Assembly (NCBI GenBank): GCA_963995505.1
Contig: OZ023189.1
Coordinates: 17,445,495 to 17,509,494, forward strand
Source: Hypericum androsaemum
Taxonomy: Eukaryota > Streptophyta > Magnoliopsida > Malpighiales > Hypericaceae
Length of the DNA: 64,000 nucleotides
Direction of reading: 5' to 3'
Below the pieces are notes generated by a model. That model searched no databases. It saw nothing but the letters and a program-made list of their open reading frames with translations, and was not told the DNA's origin. The position numbers and the translations under genes were made by a program. Below are positions 22,285-34,200 of this stretch, piece by piece. The number at the start of each line of letters is the position of its first letter. The stretch's first letter is position 1.

Positions 22285-25057
22285 TCACAAGGTCCTTACT
22301 TCAACTTTGGCATCACCTAGTTTACTTAGAGCAAGGTGAAGATTATTGATTTTGAGCAGCTCCAGGGGGTCTAGGCCGTTGTCATGAAAGACATACCCGG
22401 CCAACTCGTAGAATGACAAGGTGTAGACCACCAACCACCTTGTCACCTCTCATATGGCCTTACTCCTCAAAGGTAAGGAAAAGTGCCTGCCCTTTGGGTG
22501 TGGCACTGACCGATCGATGGATATAAGGAGTATCCTGCTCGACCGAGCTCGCATAGTGGGCAAACCAGCCATCTATGCTGCTCCGGGCCACCCTCTTTGG
22601 CACTATAAAATAGTCGTAGAAGGATGCCTCTACACAGTTAGTAGTCGATAAGAAGGGATTGACGTTTGTTGTCACTATCTCTACCCTTCCATCCGGCTTC
22701 CACCGAATCAAGAACACATGGAGGGAGAATGGGGTCACTCGTCTTGAGTTGATCCAATCCCTCCCCGATGGAGAATTATAGGAGGTCTTTGTGCTTATGA
22801 CAAAGAACACAATCTCTCGAGTAACGGAGCCCACACTAACTTTAGCCTTGAGTACTCTAAGGGGACGAGTACCCTTACCAGCCAAGCTGGCCATTATCAT
22901 CTTAAAGGGGGTCAACTTCTCCTTCTCATTGCTTAGCTTCTTCAAGAGCGACTGAGATAGGATGTTTACAATAGCCCTGTCATCCATGAGGACCCTCTCT
23001 ATCCACTTTGCAAAGTCGTGAGCCATGGTATACAAAGACCTCAGGCTCTCACTTGTCCTCCAGGTAGGCCTAGCGATAGGGATACTATCGTTGAAGTCTT
23101 CCATCAAGGATACAGGTGAAGACTTCCTTTCTACCTCAACCTCAATAGTGTCACTCTCTATCACGTCTCTCTCTTGGTGGCTAGTTTGATTGGGTTTCAA
23201 CCCAAAACTAGATGGGGCAACGTTAATCGCCACCATGCTTGGGAAGTTCCCAAACTTGAAGTACATGTTGTCAAGGTCGACCGAGGCTTTCTTTTCCTTC
23301 CGGTTGGCTTGGTCAGCCTTGTCCTTTTTGGGGCGATCTTCCTTTGGGTGGACCTCTCCTCTTGCCTTAGGTATCCATTTGCAAATCAACTTCTTACGTT
23401 GATCAGTGGGTGCCTCTGGTCGAACCTCTTTAATGTGCTTGAGGTCTTTTCCTTTTTTCACCTTAGAGGATTCAACCTCTTTGGGTCGGCCTCGAGTCGG
23501 GGCCGAATGGTGTTTTACCTTTGAGCGAGCTAAGAGCATCTTTCGTTCTTCTAGCTTGGCCCTTTGTTCCACAAGTTTCTCTTCGAGGTCTTTAATTACT
23601 TGCTTCTGTTTTTGGACTTTTTTCTCAAGGCGACGTCTTTGAGTCTTGGTCAAGACGTCTTGTGTTGATGACTCAGGGGTGACCCCCTTGTCTCCAAATT
23701 GGTTGAAGGTGTACCATCGTAGGTTGGGCTTATCCTGAAGGTCCACCTTGATTCGGGGACGATGGAACCTCCACGTATCACCAACTCCCCTTGAACAAAA
23801 GAACTTCTGAGTCCTTAGGAGGCCTTTATCAGGCGGCCTTCCATGCCTCCTAAGTTTTGCCCCCCGAGTCTTAGAGTCAACCTCCTCTTGCTTAGGGACA
23901 TCGACTCCCCTCGGATGAGAGGACATCTGAGCCTTTAGGATGCCGTTATCAGGCGGCCTTCGTTGCCCCCTGAGTCTTGTCCACCGGGTCTTAGGGTTGA
24001 CCTTCCATTGTTTAAGGCCTTCCTTCTTTTGACTTTGTTGTATACCCACCATGGCAATAGAAGTACTAACGTGGGGACCTATTGATGGCTGCCCTCCCGA
24101 TATTCGGTGTGAGTCTGAGATCTCAACATCAAAAAATTGGGGTGGACTCTCCGTCTTTGGACTAACATCACCCTCGTTAAGCTTCCTCTCACTCAACATC
24201 ATGAACTGAGGGGTCAAGGTCAAAGTAGGAACACTTAGATCTAGCTCCCCTTGCCTTAATCTTAAGAACTGAGGCATCATGGTCGGAATATAGGTCTCTT
24301 CACTTGTAGGAGACTCTTCCAACCCTAGGTAATTAGAGGCCCCAGCCGATGGAGGTCGACTGAGTAAGCTCGTACAGTCCCGGGTCTGGGTATCATGGTA
24401 AGGCAAAGACCCTACCCTTAGTTCTTCTGCCGTAGGCTCAGTGGAGGGTGATAGCCCTATATGTGTCATTCTATTAAGACTTGGCTTCTCGGTCTCAGGA
24501 TCGATCATCCCAGATGACTCATTTGGTATTGCTGGGGTTAAGGTGTGGGTCAAGTAACTGGCAAGACACTGAGTATTACCTAGAGATATTTTGTGAGGTT
24601 CCTCGTCCCGGACTTGATCGACGACAGCATTAAAGTCCTCCCTAACACAGCTAAGGGACTCCTTTAAGCGCTTCCAGTTTTCCTCAGAATGCCTCCAGTA
24701 CTCCTCAGAGTGCCTCCAGTACTCCTCAGAGCGCCCACGGGACTCCTCAAAATACCTTTGAGACTCCTCACGATACTTACGAGACTCTTCATAGCGCTCA
24801 CATCGCCTCCGAGCGACGAAGGCAGAATATGTCTCCATTGGGGCAACGACTATCTCAACCGGCTCTCTAGAAGGAACCGTGTTGGTGATGTTCCTCTCCA
24901 CACTAGGTTGAGTAGTAGGAAGAGTCGGTTTCTTGGGAGGAGCCGTTTTGGTAGTATTCTTCCCAACAAGGTGTTGAGAAGAGGGTGGTGCAATCTCCTT
25001 GCTCTTGGTTATGTTGGTTGGAGTAGGGTCAAACCGCCTTCTCAGACGTCCTCCTAG
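22285..25057 (-). pseudogene. gag/protease-like ORF of the non-autonomous element, copy 1
   Basis: The frame is open from next to the primer-binding site (about 25057) down to 22460. The first in-frame ATG lies near 24838; GTG at 24901 is only the first alternative codon. Visible parts are N-terminal SEEYWRHSEE repeats, a basic charged middle, a coiled-coil stretch (RRRLEKKVQKQKQVIKDLEE) and a retropepsin-like tail. The tail has DDRAIVNIL where Tat-type proteases carry a D-(S/T/G)-G-like active site, then TKTSYNSPSGRDWI. After the stop at 22460 a second frame stays open to 22285 (FYELAGYVFHDNGLDPLELL), which suggests a fixed frameshift. No RT, RNase H or integrase follows. Confidence 0.7.
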
Positions 25058-25082
25058 GTCCCACTGGGCGTGCCAAAAACAA

Positions 25083-26744
25083 TGTTGGGATAAAAAGTGA
25101 CGAGAACGTCGATCGATCTCGTGACGGCCCGGAGTGCTCGTCCCAAGGTCGGTCTAACGCCGAAAGTAACAAGGGTGGCCGAAGCCGAGACTACTACTAA
25201 CCTAAACTAAGATAAAAAAGCCGAAGCTTGAGAGTAATTTGTATGTTGTGTGTGATGTCCCTTCTGCTCGCCCCTTGCCCTTGCTTATATAGAAAACAAA
25301 GATCGCCTTAGCTTCACTCTAGCCGTGTTGTAGTCGGACTCGGAGTCCTCGTCGCTTATCTTCAGCCAGGCCTTACCCTTATCCCGTCTGAACTCAAAGG
25401 CCCAGAGCCTATCTCTTTCAATGCTTATCTTCATCTGAAACGGACTTCCAACGCTTATCTCCGCCTAATTCGGATTTGCCTTGCCGGAGTTTATCCTTAT
25501 CTCTTAAGAACCTAGGGTATCGAGTGTCCCAGAGCTCCTCCAATCCCTTCAACAGTCCGCCTTAAACTTGGTCTCTTCGTATCTCCGTCCACCTATGTAG
25601 AGTCCGTGCTAACCCGGTCTCTTCCACCTTATCTCATGTACATCGGGCGCTACATTTAGCCTCAAGAGATTAGTCTCACCTGAAGTGAGAGGAAACTAGC
25701 TCTCTACTTGAGCTAATGGCAATCGGTGCCCCTATTCGGTACTTTCAATTGGCGCCGGATTTAGGTGCCTTCAATCGGCGCCTCATTTAGTGCCTCATCC
25801 GACACCGCATCTGCTTCAAGTGCCTTTTTGACATCCTTCTGCCTCGAATTTGAAGAATTCATAAACTACAAAGTTGTAGCTCTATGTCTTACCTTCACAC
25901 AGCAACTTGAATCGCGTTAATCCGAGATTCGAGTCAAAAGATATGACCTGGCGCCGGATTTACTTCCTCTACTCGGCGCCAGGTTGGCTTCCCAGACTTG
26001 GCGCCGGTTTTAGACCTTCATCCACTCTGAATTGGCCCAAGTGATGAACTACAAAGTTGTAGGCCTATCTATTATCTTTCCATAGGCTCAAGAATCACCT
26101 TAATCCGAGGTCCGAGTCAAAAGTTATGACCACTTTACCACAGACAGCCGAAGCCCCTTTAACCGCCTTCACTTGGCGCCGGGTTTCCTTTCACCCACTT
26201 AGCGCCGGGTTCACTTGGCGCCGATATTGGACTTCCTTTCACTATGAATCGGCAAAAGTGATAAACTACAAAGTTGTAGGCCTATCTAGTATCTTTCCAC
26301 AGGCTCAAGAATCACCTTAATCCAAGGTGCGAGTCAAAAGTTATGACCACTTTACCAGAGACAGCCGAAGCCCCTTCAACCGCCTTCACTTGGCGCCGGG
26401 TTTCCTTTCACCCACTTGGCGCCACACTCTTCTTCCCTCAGTTAGCGCCATACTCACCTCTGCTCAGTTGGCGCCGCACTCTCCTTCCCTCAGTTGGCGC
26501 CATACTCGCCTCTGCTCAGTTGGCGCCGCACTCTCCTTCCCTCAATTGGCGCCACACTCGCCTCTGCTCAGTTGGCGCCACACTCGCCTTCGCTCAGTTG
26601 GTGCCGAACTCTCCTTTGCTCAGTTGGCGCCGAGTTTGCCTATCCTTGGTTGGCGCCGCATTTAGTTGACATCCAAGTACAGGTACCTCGATGATTGTCT
26701 TAGTCGACCTCGAGCTCCCAATAAGTTATTTTTGCACTATAACA
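25083..26744 (-). repeat. LTR copy 2 of the tandem array
   Basis: Central LTR shared by both internal regions. I saw two differences from copy 1: G to A at 25404, and C to A near 26739 in the terminal CACTATAACA. Confidence 0.93.
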
Positions 26745-26927
26745 ATGCCCCCCACATGCCTTTGATTCGAATGGTCAAGGAGAATTGAAGGCATGTATTC
26801 TTGTGTGAGTTCGGGAGAGGGTCGACAATCCCCAATATCATCTAATAGGTAGTGGGTAAAGCCAAAATCTGGCTAACCGAGGGTCGATATTCAATAGGGA
26901 CCTTGTATGAGCATAGCAGTACCTCCT

Positions 26928-29700
26928 TCACAAGGTCCTTACTTCAACTTTGGCATCACCTAGTTTACTTAGAGCAAGGTGAAGATTATTGATTTTGAGC
27001 AGCTCCAGGGGGTCTAGGCCGTTGTCATGAAAGACATACCCGGCCAACTCGTAGAATGACAAGGTGTAGACCACCAACCACCTTGTCACCTCTCATATGG
27101 CCTTACTCCTCAAAGGTAAGGAAAAGTGCCTGCCCTTTGGGTGTGGCACTGACCGATCGATGGATATAAGGAGTATCCTGCTCGACCGAGCTCGCATAGT
27201 GGGCAAACCAGCCATCTATGCTGCTCCGGGCCACCCTCTTTGGCACTATAAAATAGTCGTAGAAGGATGCCTCTACACAGTTAGTAGTCGATAAGAAGGG
27301 ATTGACGTTTGTTGTCACTATCTCTACCCTTCCATCCGGCTTCCACCGAATCAAGAACACATGGAGGGAGAATGGGGTCACTCGTCTTGAGTTGATCCAA
27401 TCCCTCCCCGATGGAGAATTATAGGAGGTCTTTGTGCTTATGACAAAGAACACAATCTCTCGAGTAACGGAGCCCACACTAACTTTAGCCTTGAGTACTC
27501 TAAGGGGACGAGTACCCTTACCAGCCAAGCTGGCCATTATCATCTTAAAGGGGGTCAACTTCTCCTTCTCATTGCTTAGCTTCTTCAAGAGCGACTGAGA
27601 TAGGATGTTTACAATAGCCCTATCATCCATGAGGACCCTCTCTATCCACTTTGCAAAGTCGTGAGCCATGGTATACAAAGACCTCAGGCTCTCACTTGTC
27701 CTCCAGGTAGGCCTAGCGATAGGGATACTATCGTTGAAGTCTTCCATCAAGGATACAGGTGAAGACTTCCTTTCTACCTCAACCTCAATAGTGTCACTCT
27801 CTATCACGTCTCTCTCTTGGTGGCTAGTTTGATTGGGTTTCAACCCAAAACTAGATGGGGCAACGTTAATCGCCACCATGCTTGGGAAGTTCCCAAACTT
27901 GAAGTACATGTTGTCAAGGTCGACCGAGGCTTTCTTTTCCTTCCGGTTGGCTTGGTCAGCCTTGTCCTTTTTGGGGCGATCTTCCTTTGGGTGGACCTCT
28001 CCTCTTGCCTTAGGTATCCATTTGCAAATCAACTTCTTACGTTGATCAGTGGGTGCCTCTGGTCGAACCTCTTTAATGTGCTTGAGGTCTTTTCCTTTTT
28101 TCACCTTAGAGGATTCAACCTCTTTGGGTCGGCCTCGAGTCGGGGCCGAATGGTGTTTTACCTTTGAGCGAGCTAAGAGCATCTTTCGTTCTTCTAGCTT
28201 GGCCCTTTGTTCCACAAGTTTCTCTTCGAGGTCTTTAATTACTTGCTTCTGTTTTTGGACTTTTTTCTCAAGGCGACGTCTTTGAGTCTTGGTCAAGACG
28301 TCTTGTGTTGATGACTCAGGGGTGACCCCCTTGTCTCCAAATTGGTTGAAGGTGTACCATCGTAGGTTGGGCTTATCCTGAAGGTCCACCTTGATTCGGG
28401 GACGATGGAACCTCCACGTATCACCAACTCCCCTTGAACAAAAGAACTTCTGAGTCCTTAGGAGGCCTTTATCAGGCGGCCTTCCATGCCTCCTAAGTTT
28501 TGCCCCCCGAGTCTTAGAGTCAACCTCCTCTTGCTTAGGGACATCGACTCCCCTCGGATGAGAGGACATCTGAGCCTTTAGGATGCCGTTATCAGGCGGC
28601 CTTCGTTGCCCCCTGAGTCTTGTCCACCGGGTCTTAGGGTTGACCTTCCATTGTTTAAGGCCTTCCTTCTTTTGACTTTGTTGTATACCCACCATGGCAA
28701 TAGAAGTACTAACGTGGGGACCTATTGATGGCTGCCCTCCCGATATTCGGTGTGAGTCTGAGATCTCAACATCAAAAAATTGGGGTGGACTCTCCGTCTT
28801 TGGACTAACATCACCCTCGTTAAGCTTCCTCTCACTCAACATCATGAACTGAGGGGTCAAGGTCAAAGTAGGAACACTTAGATCTAGCTCCCCTTGCCTT
28901 AATCTTAAGAACTGAGGCATCATGGTCGGAATATAGGTCTCTTCACTTGTAGGAGACTCTTCCAACCCTAGGTAATTAGAGGCCCCAGCCGATGGAGGTC
29001 GACTGAGTAAGCTCGTACAGTCCCGGGTCTGGGTATCATGGTAAGGCAAAGACCCTACCCTTAGTTCTTCTGCCGTAGGCTCAGTGGAGGGTGATAGCCC
29101 TATATGTGTCATTCTATTAAGACTTGGCTTCTCGGTCTCAGGATCGATCATCCCAGATGACTCATTTGGTATTGCTGGGGTTAAGGTGTGGGTCAAGTAA
29201 CTGGCAAGACACTGAGTATTACCTAGAGATATTTTGTGAGGTTCCTCGTCCCGGACTTGATCGACGACAGCATTAAAGTCCTCCCTAACACAGCTAAGGG
29301 ACTCCTTTAAGCGCTTCCAGTTTTCCTCAGAATGCCTCCAGTACTCCTCAGAGTGCCTCCAGTACTCCTCAGAGCGCCCACGGGACTCCTCAAAATACCT
29401 TTGAGACTCCTCACGATACTTACGAGACTCTTCATAGCGCTCACATCGCCTCCGAGCGACGAAGGCAGAATATGTCTCCATTGGGGCAACGACTATCTCA
29501 ACCGGCTCTCTAGAAGGAACCGTGTTGGTGATGTTCCTCTCCACACTAGGTTGAGTAGTAGGAAGAGTCGGTTTCTTGGGAGGAGCCGTTTTGGTAGTAT
29601 TCTTCCCAACAAGGTGTTGAGAAGAGGGTGGTGCAATCTCCTTGCTCTTGGTTATGTTGGTTGGAGTAGGGTCAAACCGCCTTCTCAGACGTCCTCCTAG
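26928..29700 (-). pseudogene. gag/protease-like ORF of the non-autonomous element, copy 2
   Basis: Same structure as the copy at 22285-25057, and the translated main frame (27103-29544) is identical. I saw only two base differences in the internal region, near 26857 and 27623. The same change of frame after 27103 is present, so it predates the duplication. Confidence 0.7.
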
Positions 29701-29725
29701 GTCCCACTGGGCGTGCCAAAAACAA

Positions 29726-31387
29726 TGTTGGGATAAAAAGTGACGAGAACGTCGATCGATCTCGTGACGGCCCGGAGTGCTCGTCCCAAGGTCGGTCTAA
29801 CGCCGAAAGTAACAAGGGTGGCCGAAGCCGAGACTACTACTAACCTAAACTAAGATAAAAAAGCCGAAGCTTGAGAGTAATTTGTATGTTGTGTGTGATG
29901 TCCCTTCTGCTCGCCCCTTGCCCTTGCTTATATAGAAAACAAAGATCGCCTTAGCTTCACTCTAGCCGTGTTGTAGTCGGACTCGGAGTCCTCGTCGCTT
30001 ATCTTCAGCCAGGCCTTACCCTTATCCCGTCTGAACTCAAAGGCCCGGAGCCTATCTCTTTCAATGCTTATCTTCATCTGAAACGGACTTCCAACGCTTA
30101 TCTCCGCCTAATTCGGATTTGCCTTGCCGGAGTTTATCCTTATCTCTTAAGAACCTAGGGTATCGAGTGTCCCAGAGCTCCTCCAATCCCTTCAACAGTC
30201 CGCCTTAAACTTGGTCTCTTCGTATCTCCGTCCACCTATGTAGAGTCCGTGCTAACCCGGTCTCTTCCACCTTATCTCATGTACATCGGGCGCTACATTT
30301 AGCCTCAAGAGATTAGTCTCACCTGAAGTGAGAGGAAACTAGCTCTCTACTTGAGCTAATGGCAATCGGTGCCCCTATTCGGTACTTTCAATTGGCGCCG
30401 GATTTAGGTGCCTTCAATCGGCGCCTCATTTAGTGCCTCATCCGACACCGCATCTGCTTCAAGTGCCTTTTTGACATCCTTCTGCCTCGAATTTGAAGAA
30501 TTCATAAACTACAAAGTTGTAGCTCTATGTCTTACCTTCACACAGCAACTTGAATCGCGTTAATCCGAGATTCGAGTCAAAAGATATGACCTGGCGCCGG
30601 ATTTACTTCCTCTACTCGGCGCCAGGTTGGCTTCCCAGACTTGGCGCCGGTTTTAGACATTCATCCACTCTGAATTGGCCCAAGTGATGAACTACAAAGT
30701 TGTAGGCCTATCTATTATCTTTCCATAGGCTCAAGAATCACCTTAATCCGAGGTCCGAGTCAAAAGTTATGACCACTTTACCACAGACAGCCGAAGCCCC
30801 TTTAACCGCCTTCACTTGGCGCCGGGTTTCCTTTCACCCACTTAGCGCCGGGTTCACTTGGCGCCGGTATTGGACTTCCTTTCACTATGAATCGGCAAAA
30901 GTGATAAACTACAAAGTTGTAGGCCTATCTAGTATCTTTCCACAGGCTCAAGAATCACCTTAATCCAAGGTGCGAGTCAAAAGTTATGACCACTTTACCA
31001 GAGACAGCCGAAGCCCCTTCAACCGCCTTCACTTGGCGCCGGGTTTCCTTTCACCCACTTGGCGCCACACTCTTCTTCCCTCAGTTAGCGCCATACTCAC
31101 CTCTGCTCAGTTGGCGCCGCACTCTCCTTCCCTCAGTTGGCGCCATACTCGCCTCTGCTCAGTTGGCGCCGCACTCTCCTTCCCTCAGTTGGCGCCACAC
31201 TCGCCTCTGCTCAGTTGGTGCCACACTCGCCTTCGCTCAGTTGGTGCCGAACTCTCCTTTGCTCAGTTGGCGCCGAGTTTGCCTATCCTTGGTTGGCGCC
31301 GCATTTAGTTGACATCCAAGTACAGGTACCTCGATGATTGTCTTAGTCGACCTCGAGCTCCCAATAAGTTATTTTTGCACTCTAACA
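29726..31387 (-). repeat. LTR copy 3 of the tandem array
   Basis: Right LTR, followed by GAAAT. It differs from copies 1 and 2 at several sites (for example A at 30659, G at 30867, and two changes in the 26-bp array), so copies 1 and 2 are closest to each other. Confidence 0.93.
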
Positions 31388-31392
31388 GAAAT

Positions 31393-32064
31393 TGAGCATT
31401 TGAATGGATACCAGATATTAGTGATTAATGCTACTGATTGACCTAGAGGTCACTGGATGTAGATGATAATTGGGGAAGCTTCTAATCCAAGCTATTTTGT
31501 TTCGCGTAGGGGAATAGTTACATCTTTTTGTTAGCACAATTCAATAGGAATCCAAGAATTTGGAGCAAAATTGTAACCCGTCACACTCGACTGTAAGATC
31601 TGTAACCAAGATTTTATGTTATTTAGAGTCATTTAGATATTTGCCGATTTCTTGCTACATGTAAGTAATCGAAAATTTTGTCTTATGACATTGTATTTAG
31701 GGGCATTATTTTATGGGCTTTTGGTTTTTATCAGTCTTTGCGATTTCTTATTCAATTGTCGTTTTGGTCCAATTGCTTTGGAATCCCAAGCTCATGGGGT
31801 CTGTAATATTCCAGGATGAAGTTTAATCTTTGAATATTGTGGCCGTAAAAAATACTCGATCCTGTTGTCAATGCACTTTTTCCTCGGTTTTTTTTCTCAC
31901 CAAATTTTATTGCATAGAATTTTAATGAGGTCCTCGAATGCGAGAGTACAATTTCTCCTTCATACTAATAATATAATTATAATTATAAATAAAATTTACC
32001 TGTAAAAAAATATAGGATCATTATCATGGACAGATACAATTTATCTATTTTTTTGGTGGAAAGA
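31393..32064. other. intergenic, no gene seen
   Basis: AT-rich sequence between two mobile elements; no coding signal recognised. Confidence 0.55.
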
Positions 32065-32073
32065 TACAATTTA

Positions 32074-33241
32074 GGGCAAATTACCTTCAGGTCCCTGAAT
32101 TATAATTTTATCACTCGCAGATCTTTGTATTTCGAAAATAGTGTATAAGATCCCTGCATTTTAGAGAAATGTTGGTCCCGGGTCCCTGGCTGACGTCAGC
32201 ACTCGATTTTTCATTTTTTTGTGACATAAAATGACATTTGTACCCCTACACAAAAAATGCAATCCCTCTCTCCTCTCTCTCTCTCCTCCCTCACGTCTCT
32301 GTCTCCTCTCCCTCTCTCCTTCTCATCCATCTTATTCACAGAAAGCTCCAATCTTTCCATTTTTCAAACCAAAAATAACGAAAAAAACTATGATAGGTTA
32401 ATAATCAAACACCATAAATTTAATTCCTTTGAAAGGAAACCAAAGGCAGAGGAGGGGACATCGACCAGAATCTCTTTGACAGGGAACCAAAGGAAGAGCT
32501 CCTGGGCGGAGATTCCGGAAAGCGACTGGATCCGTCTGAAGTTGAGGGTCTCAAAGATGTTTCGGTCGTAGTGCAGCTCGTTCTCGAACTTGGCTTGGGA
32601 TGAGCAGGAGCGGAGGAGCACCAGAGCTACTAACTATTTCTGGAATGAAGACGCTCACGAGAAGTTGAGCAACTTAGTGGCATTTCCGGTCGGTCAGAGG
32701 ATCGGGAGAGGAAGAGTTGGCACGTGAAGGGGATGAGACATGGGAGGGAGCTACGTTGTGTGAGATTCCGTTGGGGAGAAATGAAGAGATGGGGTTTTTA
32801 ATTATGGGTCGTTCGAAATTGATTTCTACCATTAAGAATTTGTATGTACGATTAAATTATCTGGGTTTAAGATTAATTGGGTATATGAAGTTTTCATTCC
32901 TTCCCATCTGTAACATTTTTAAGTTAAAGATATGGTGGTTATGAGAGGTTGAAGAAGATGAAGATGGAGGAGAGAGGGGGAGGAGAGAGAAGAGAGACAC
33001 GTGAGGAGGGGAGGGGAGAGATGTGAGAGAAAGAGAGGAGAGAGGGAAAAATATTTAATTTTTTAATTGCAAGGGTACAAATGTCATTTTATATGACAAA
33101 AAATGAAAAAAGGTACTGCCGTCAGCCAGGGACCCAAGACTAATATTTCTTAAAAAGTAGGGACCTTTTACATTATTTTTGAAACATAGGAGACCTGTAA
33201 GTGATAAAATTATAATCCAGGGACCTCAGGATAATTTGCCC
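32074..33241. mobile_element. Pack-MULE carrying a DUF538 gene fragment, 1168 bp
   Basis: Terminal inverted repeats of about 170 bp: the left end starts GGGCAAATTACCTTCAGGTC and the reverse complement of the right end starts GGGCAAATTATCCTGAGGTC. The exact 9-bp target duplication TACAATTTA lies at 32065-32073 and 33242-33250. There is no transposase. The interior is richer in GC than the arms and contains host-gene sequence at about 32412-32594. Confidence 0.88.
32412..32594 (-). pseudogene. captured DUF538 gene fragment
   Basis: The minus-strand frame reads FENELHYDRNIFETLNF, RIQSLSGISAQELFLWFPV and KEILVDVPSSAFGFLSKE. This matches the central block of plant DUF538 proteins (YD-x-L-xx-L-SGI-x-A-x-ELFLWFPV-x-I-x-VD-x-PSS). 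The usual FDVGVV segment after the last block is missing and neither gene end is present. It lies wholly inside the MULE, so it is a transduplicated fragment. Family recognition is from memory. Confidence 0.7.
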
Positions 33242-33525
33242 TACAATTTATCTACTTATAGGGTTTTCTGATATGTTCTATTTGGGCTTTTTACTATATT
33301 GGGCTTTCGTGATGCAGAGTAAATTGAAGGGCACCCTAGGCCTTTCCTTGGAAACCAAAGTAATGGGCAATTGTGAAATCACATAATAGGGAATTATGCC
33401 ATACAGTTGTGAGTCATACTACATGTGCGTATTCAAGAATAAAGCCGGTCACACTCTGCCATTAGCCGAACAAATCGTCTTCGCAGGCCAAATCATATCC
33501 TCATTTTATAGTTTAACAACTATAT

Positions 33526-33655
33526 ATAAATCATAATCCCATGTTTATTTCGTTGAATAATCTCAATTATGTGAAAACTCATGTGGGGCCATAAATCATA
33601 ATTCCCAGTTTATTTCGTTGACTAATCACAATTATGTGGAAACTCATGCAGGCCG
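33526..33655. repeat. 65-bp tandem duplication
   Basis: Two adjacent copies with the pattern TAAATCATAATNCCCA, GTTTATTTCGTTGA and CAATTATGTG, a few bases diverged. They lie upstream of the ATL gene. Confidence 0.7.
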
Positions 33656-34200
33656 CCCCCCACCCCCCATCACAGACACACAAAACACAAATCCCCATGT
33701 GGGGTTTGCTTTCCCAAGGGAGTCGACTCCGAGTCCAAGGGACAACACAATATACCACATAATATCTAATATCCGGATATTTATTAGATAATATACCACA
33801 TAAATCATAATATCTGGAATATGTCAAAACTTGAACAAATAATTTGATATATAAAAACCCAAATTCCATATATTTTGATTAATCTCTTACTGGTTAAGTT
33901 AAATACAATATACCCCCTTCCTCGCCAACATTGATTTCCTACCCAACTATCAGTCCACGTCATCTATCCCCAGTGCTTCTGTTCGCAGTGGAAAACAACC
34001 CCCCAAGGTCGCCTTCCTCGAAAAAAGAAGGTCGCCTCCTCTCGTCTCGCTTAAAACGCTGACGTGTCGTCCCTTCTCCCTAAATAGACAAATCACAGTC
34101 AACTCGTCGCTCCTCCTAAATCCGGAGTCTAACTTCCATTTCGCTTATTAGAAAGACAGAGAGAGAGGAAAATAGGGGAAAGGGGGAAAAAATTTATGCG

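Larger units (their letters stand above)
20440..31387 (-). mobile_element. tandem LTR-retrotransposon array (LTR-int-LTR-int-LTR)
   Basis: Three LTRs (20440-22101, 25083-26744, 29726-31387; 1662 bp each) alternate with two 2981-bp internal regions, giving an exact period of 4643 bp. Each LTR runs TGTTGGGATAAAAAG...TAACA. The block is flanked by the 5-bp duplication GAAAT (20435-20439 and 31388-31392); none lies at the inner junctions. On the minus strand each internal region has a primer-binding-site-like TGGCACGCCCAGTGGGAC (25058-25075, 29701-29718) next to the 5' LTR and a polypurine tract GTGGGGGGCAT next to the 3' LTR. There is no reverse transcriptase or integrase, so the element is non-autonomous. 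The retropepsin-type tail of its ORF suggests Ty3/gypsy, Tat-like origin. Confidence 0.92.
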
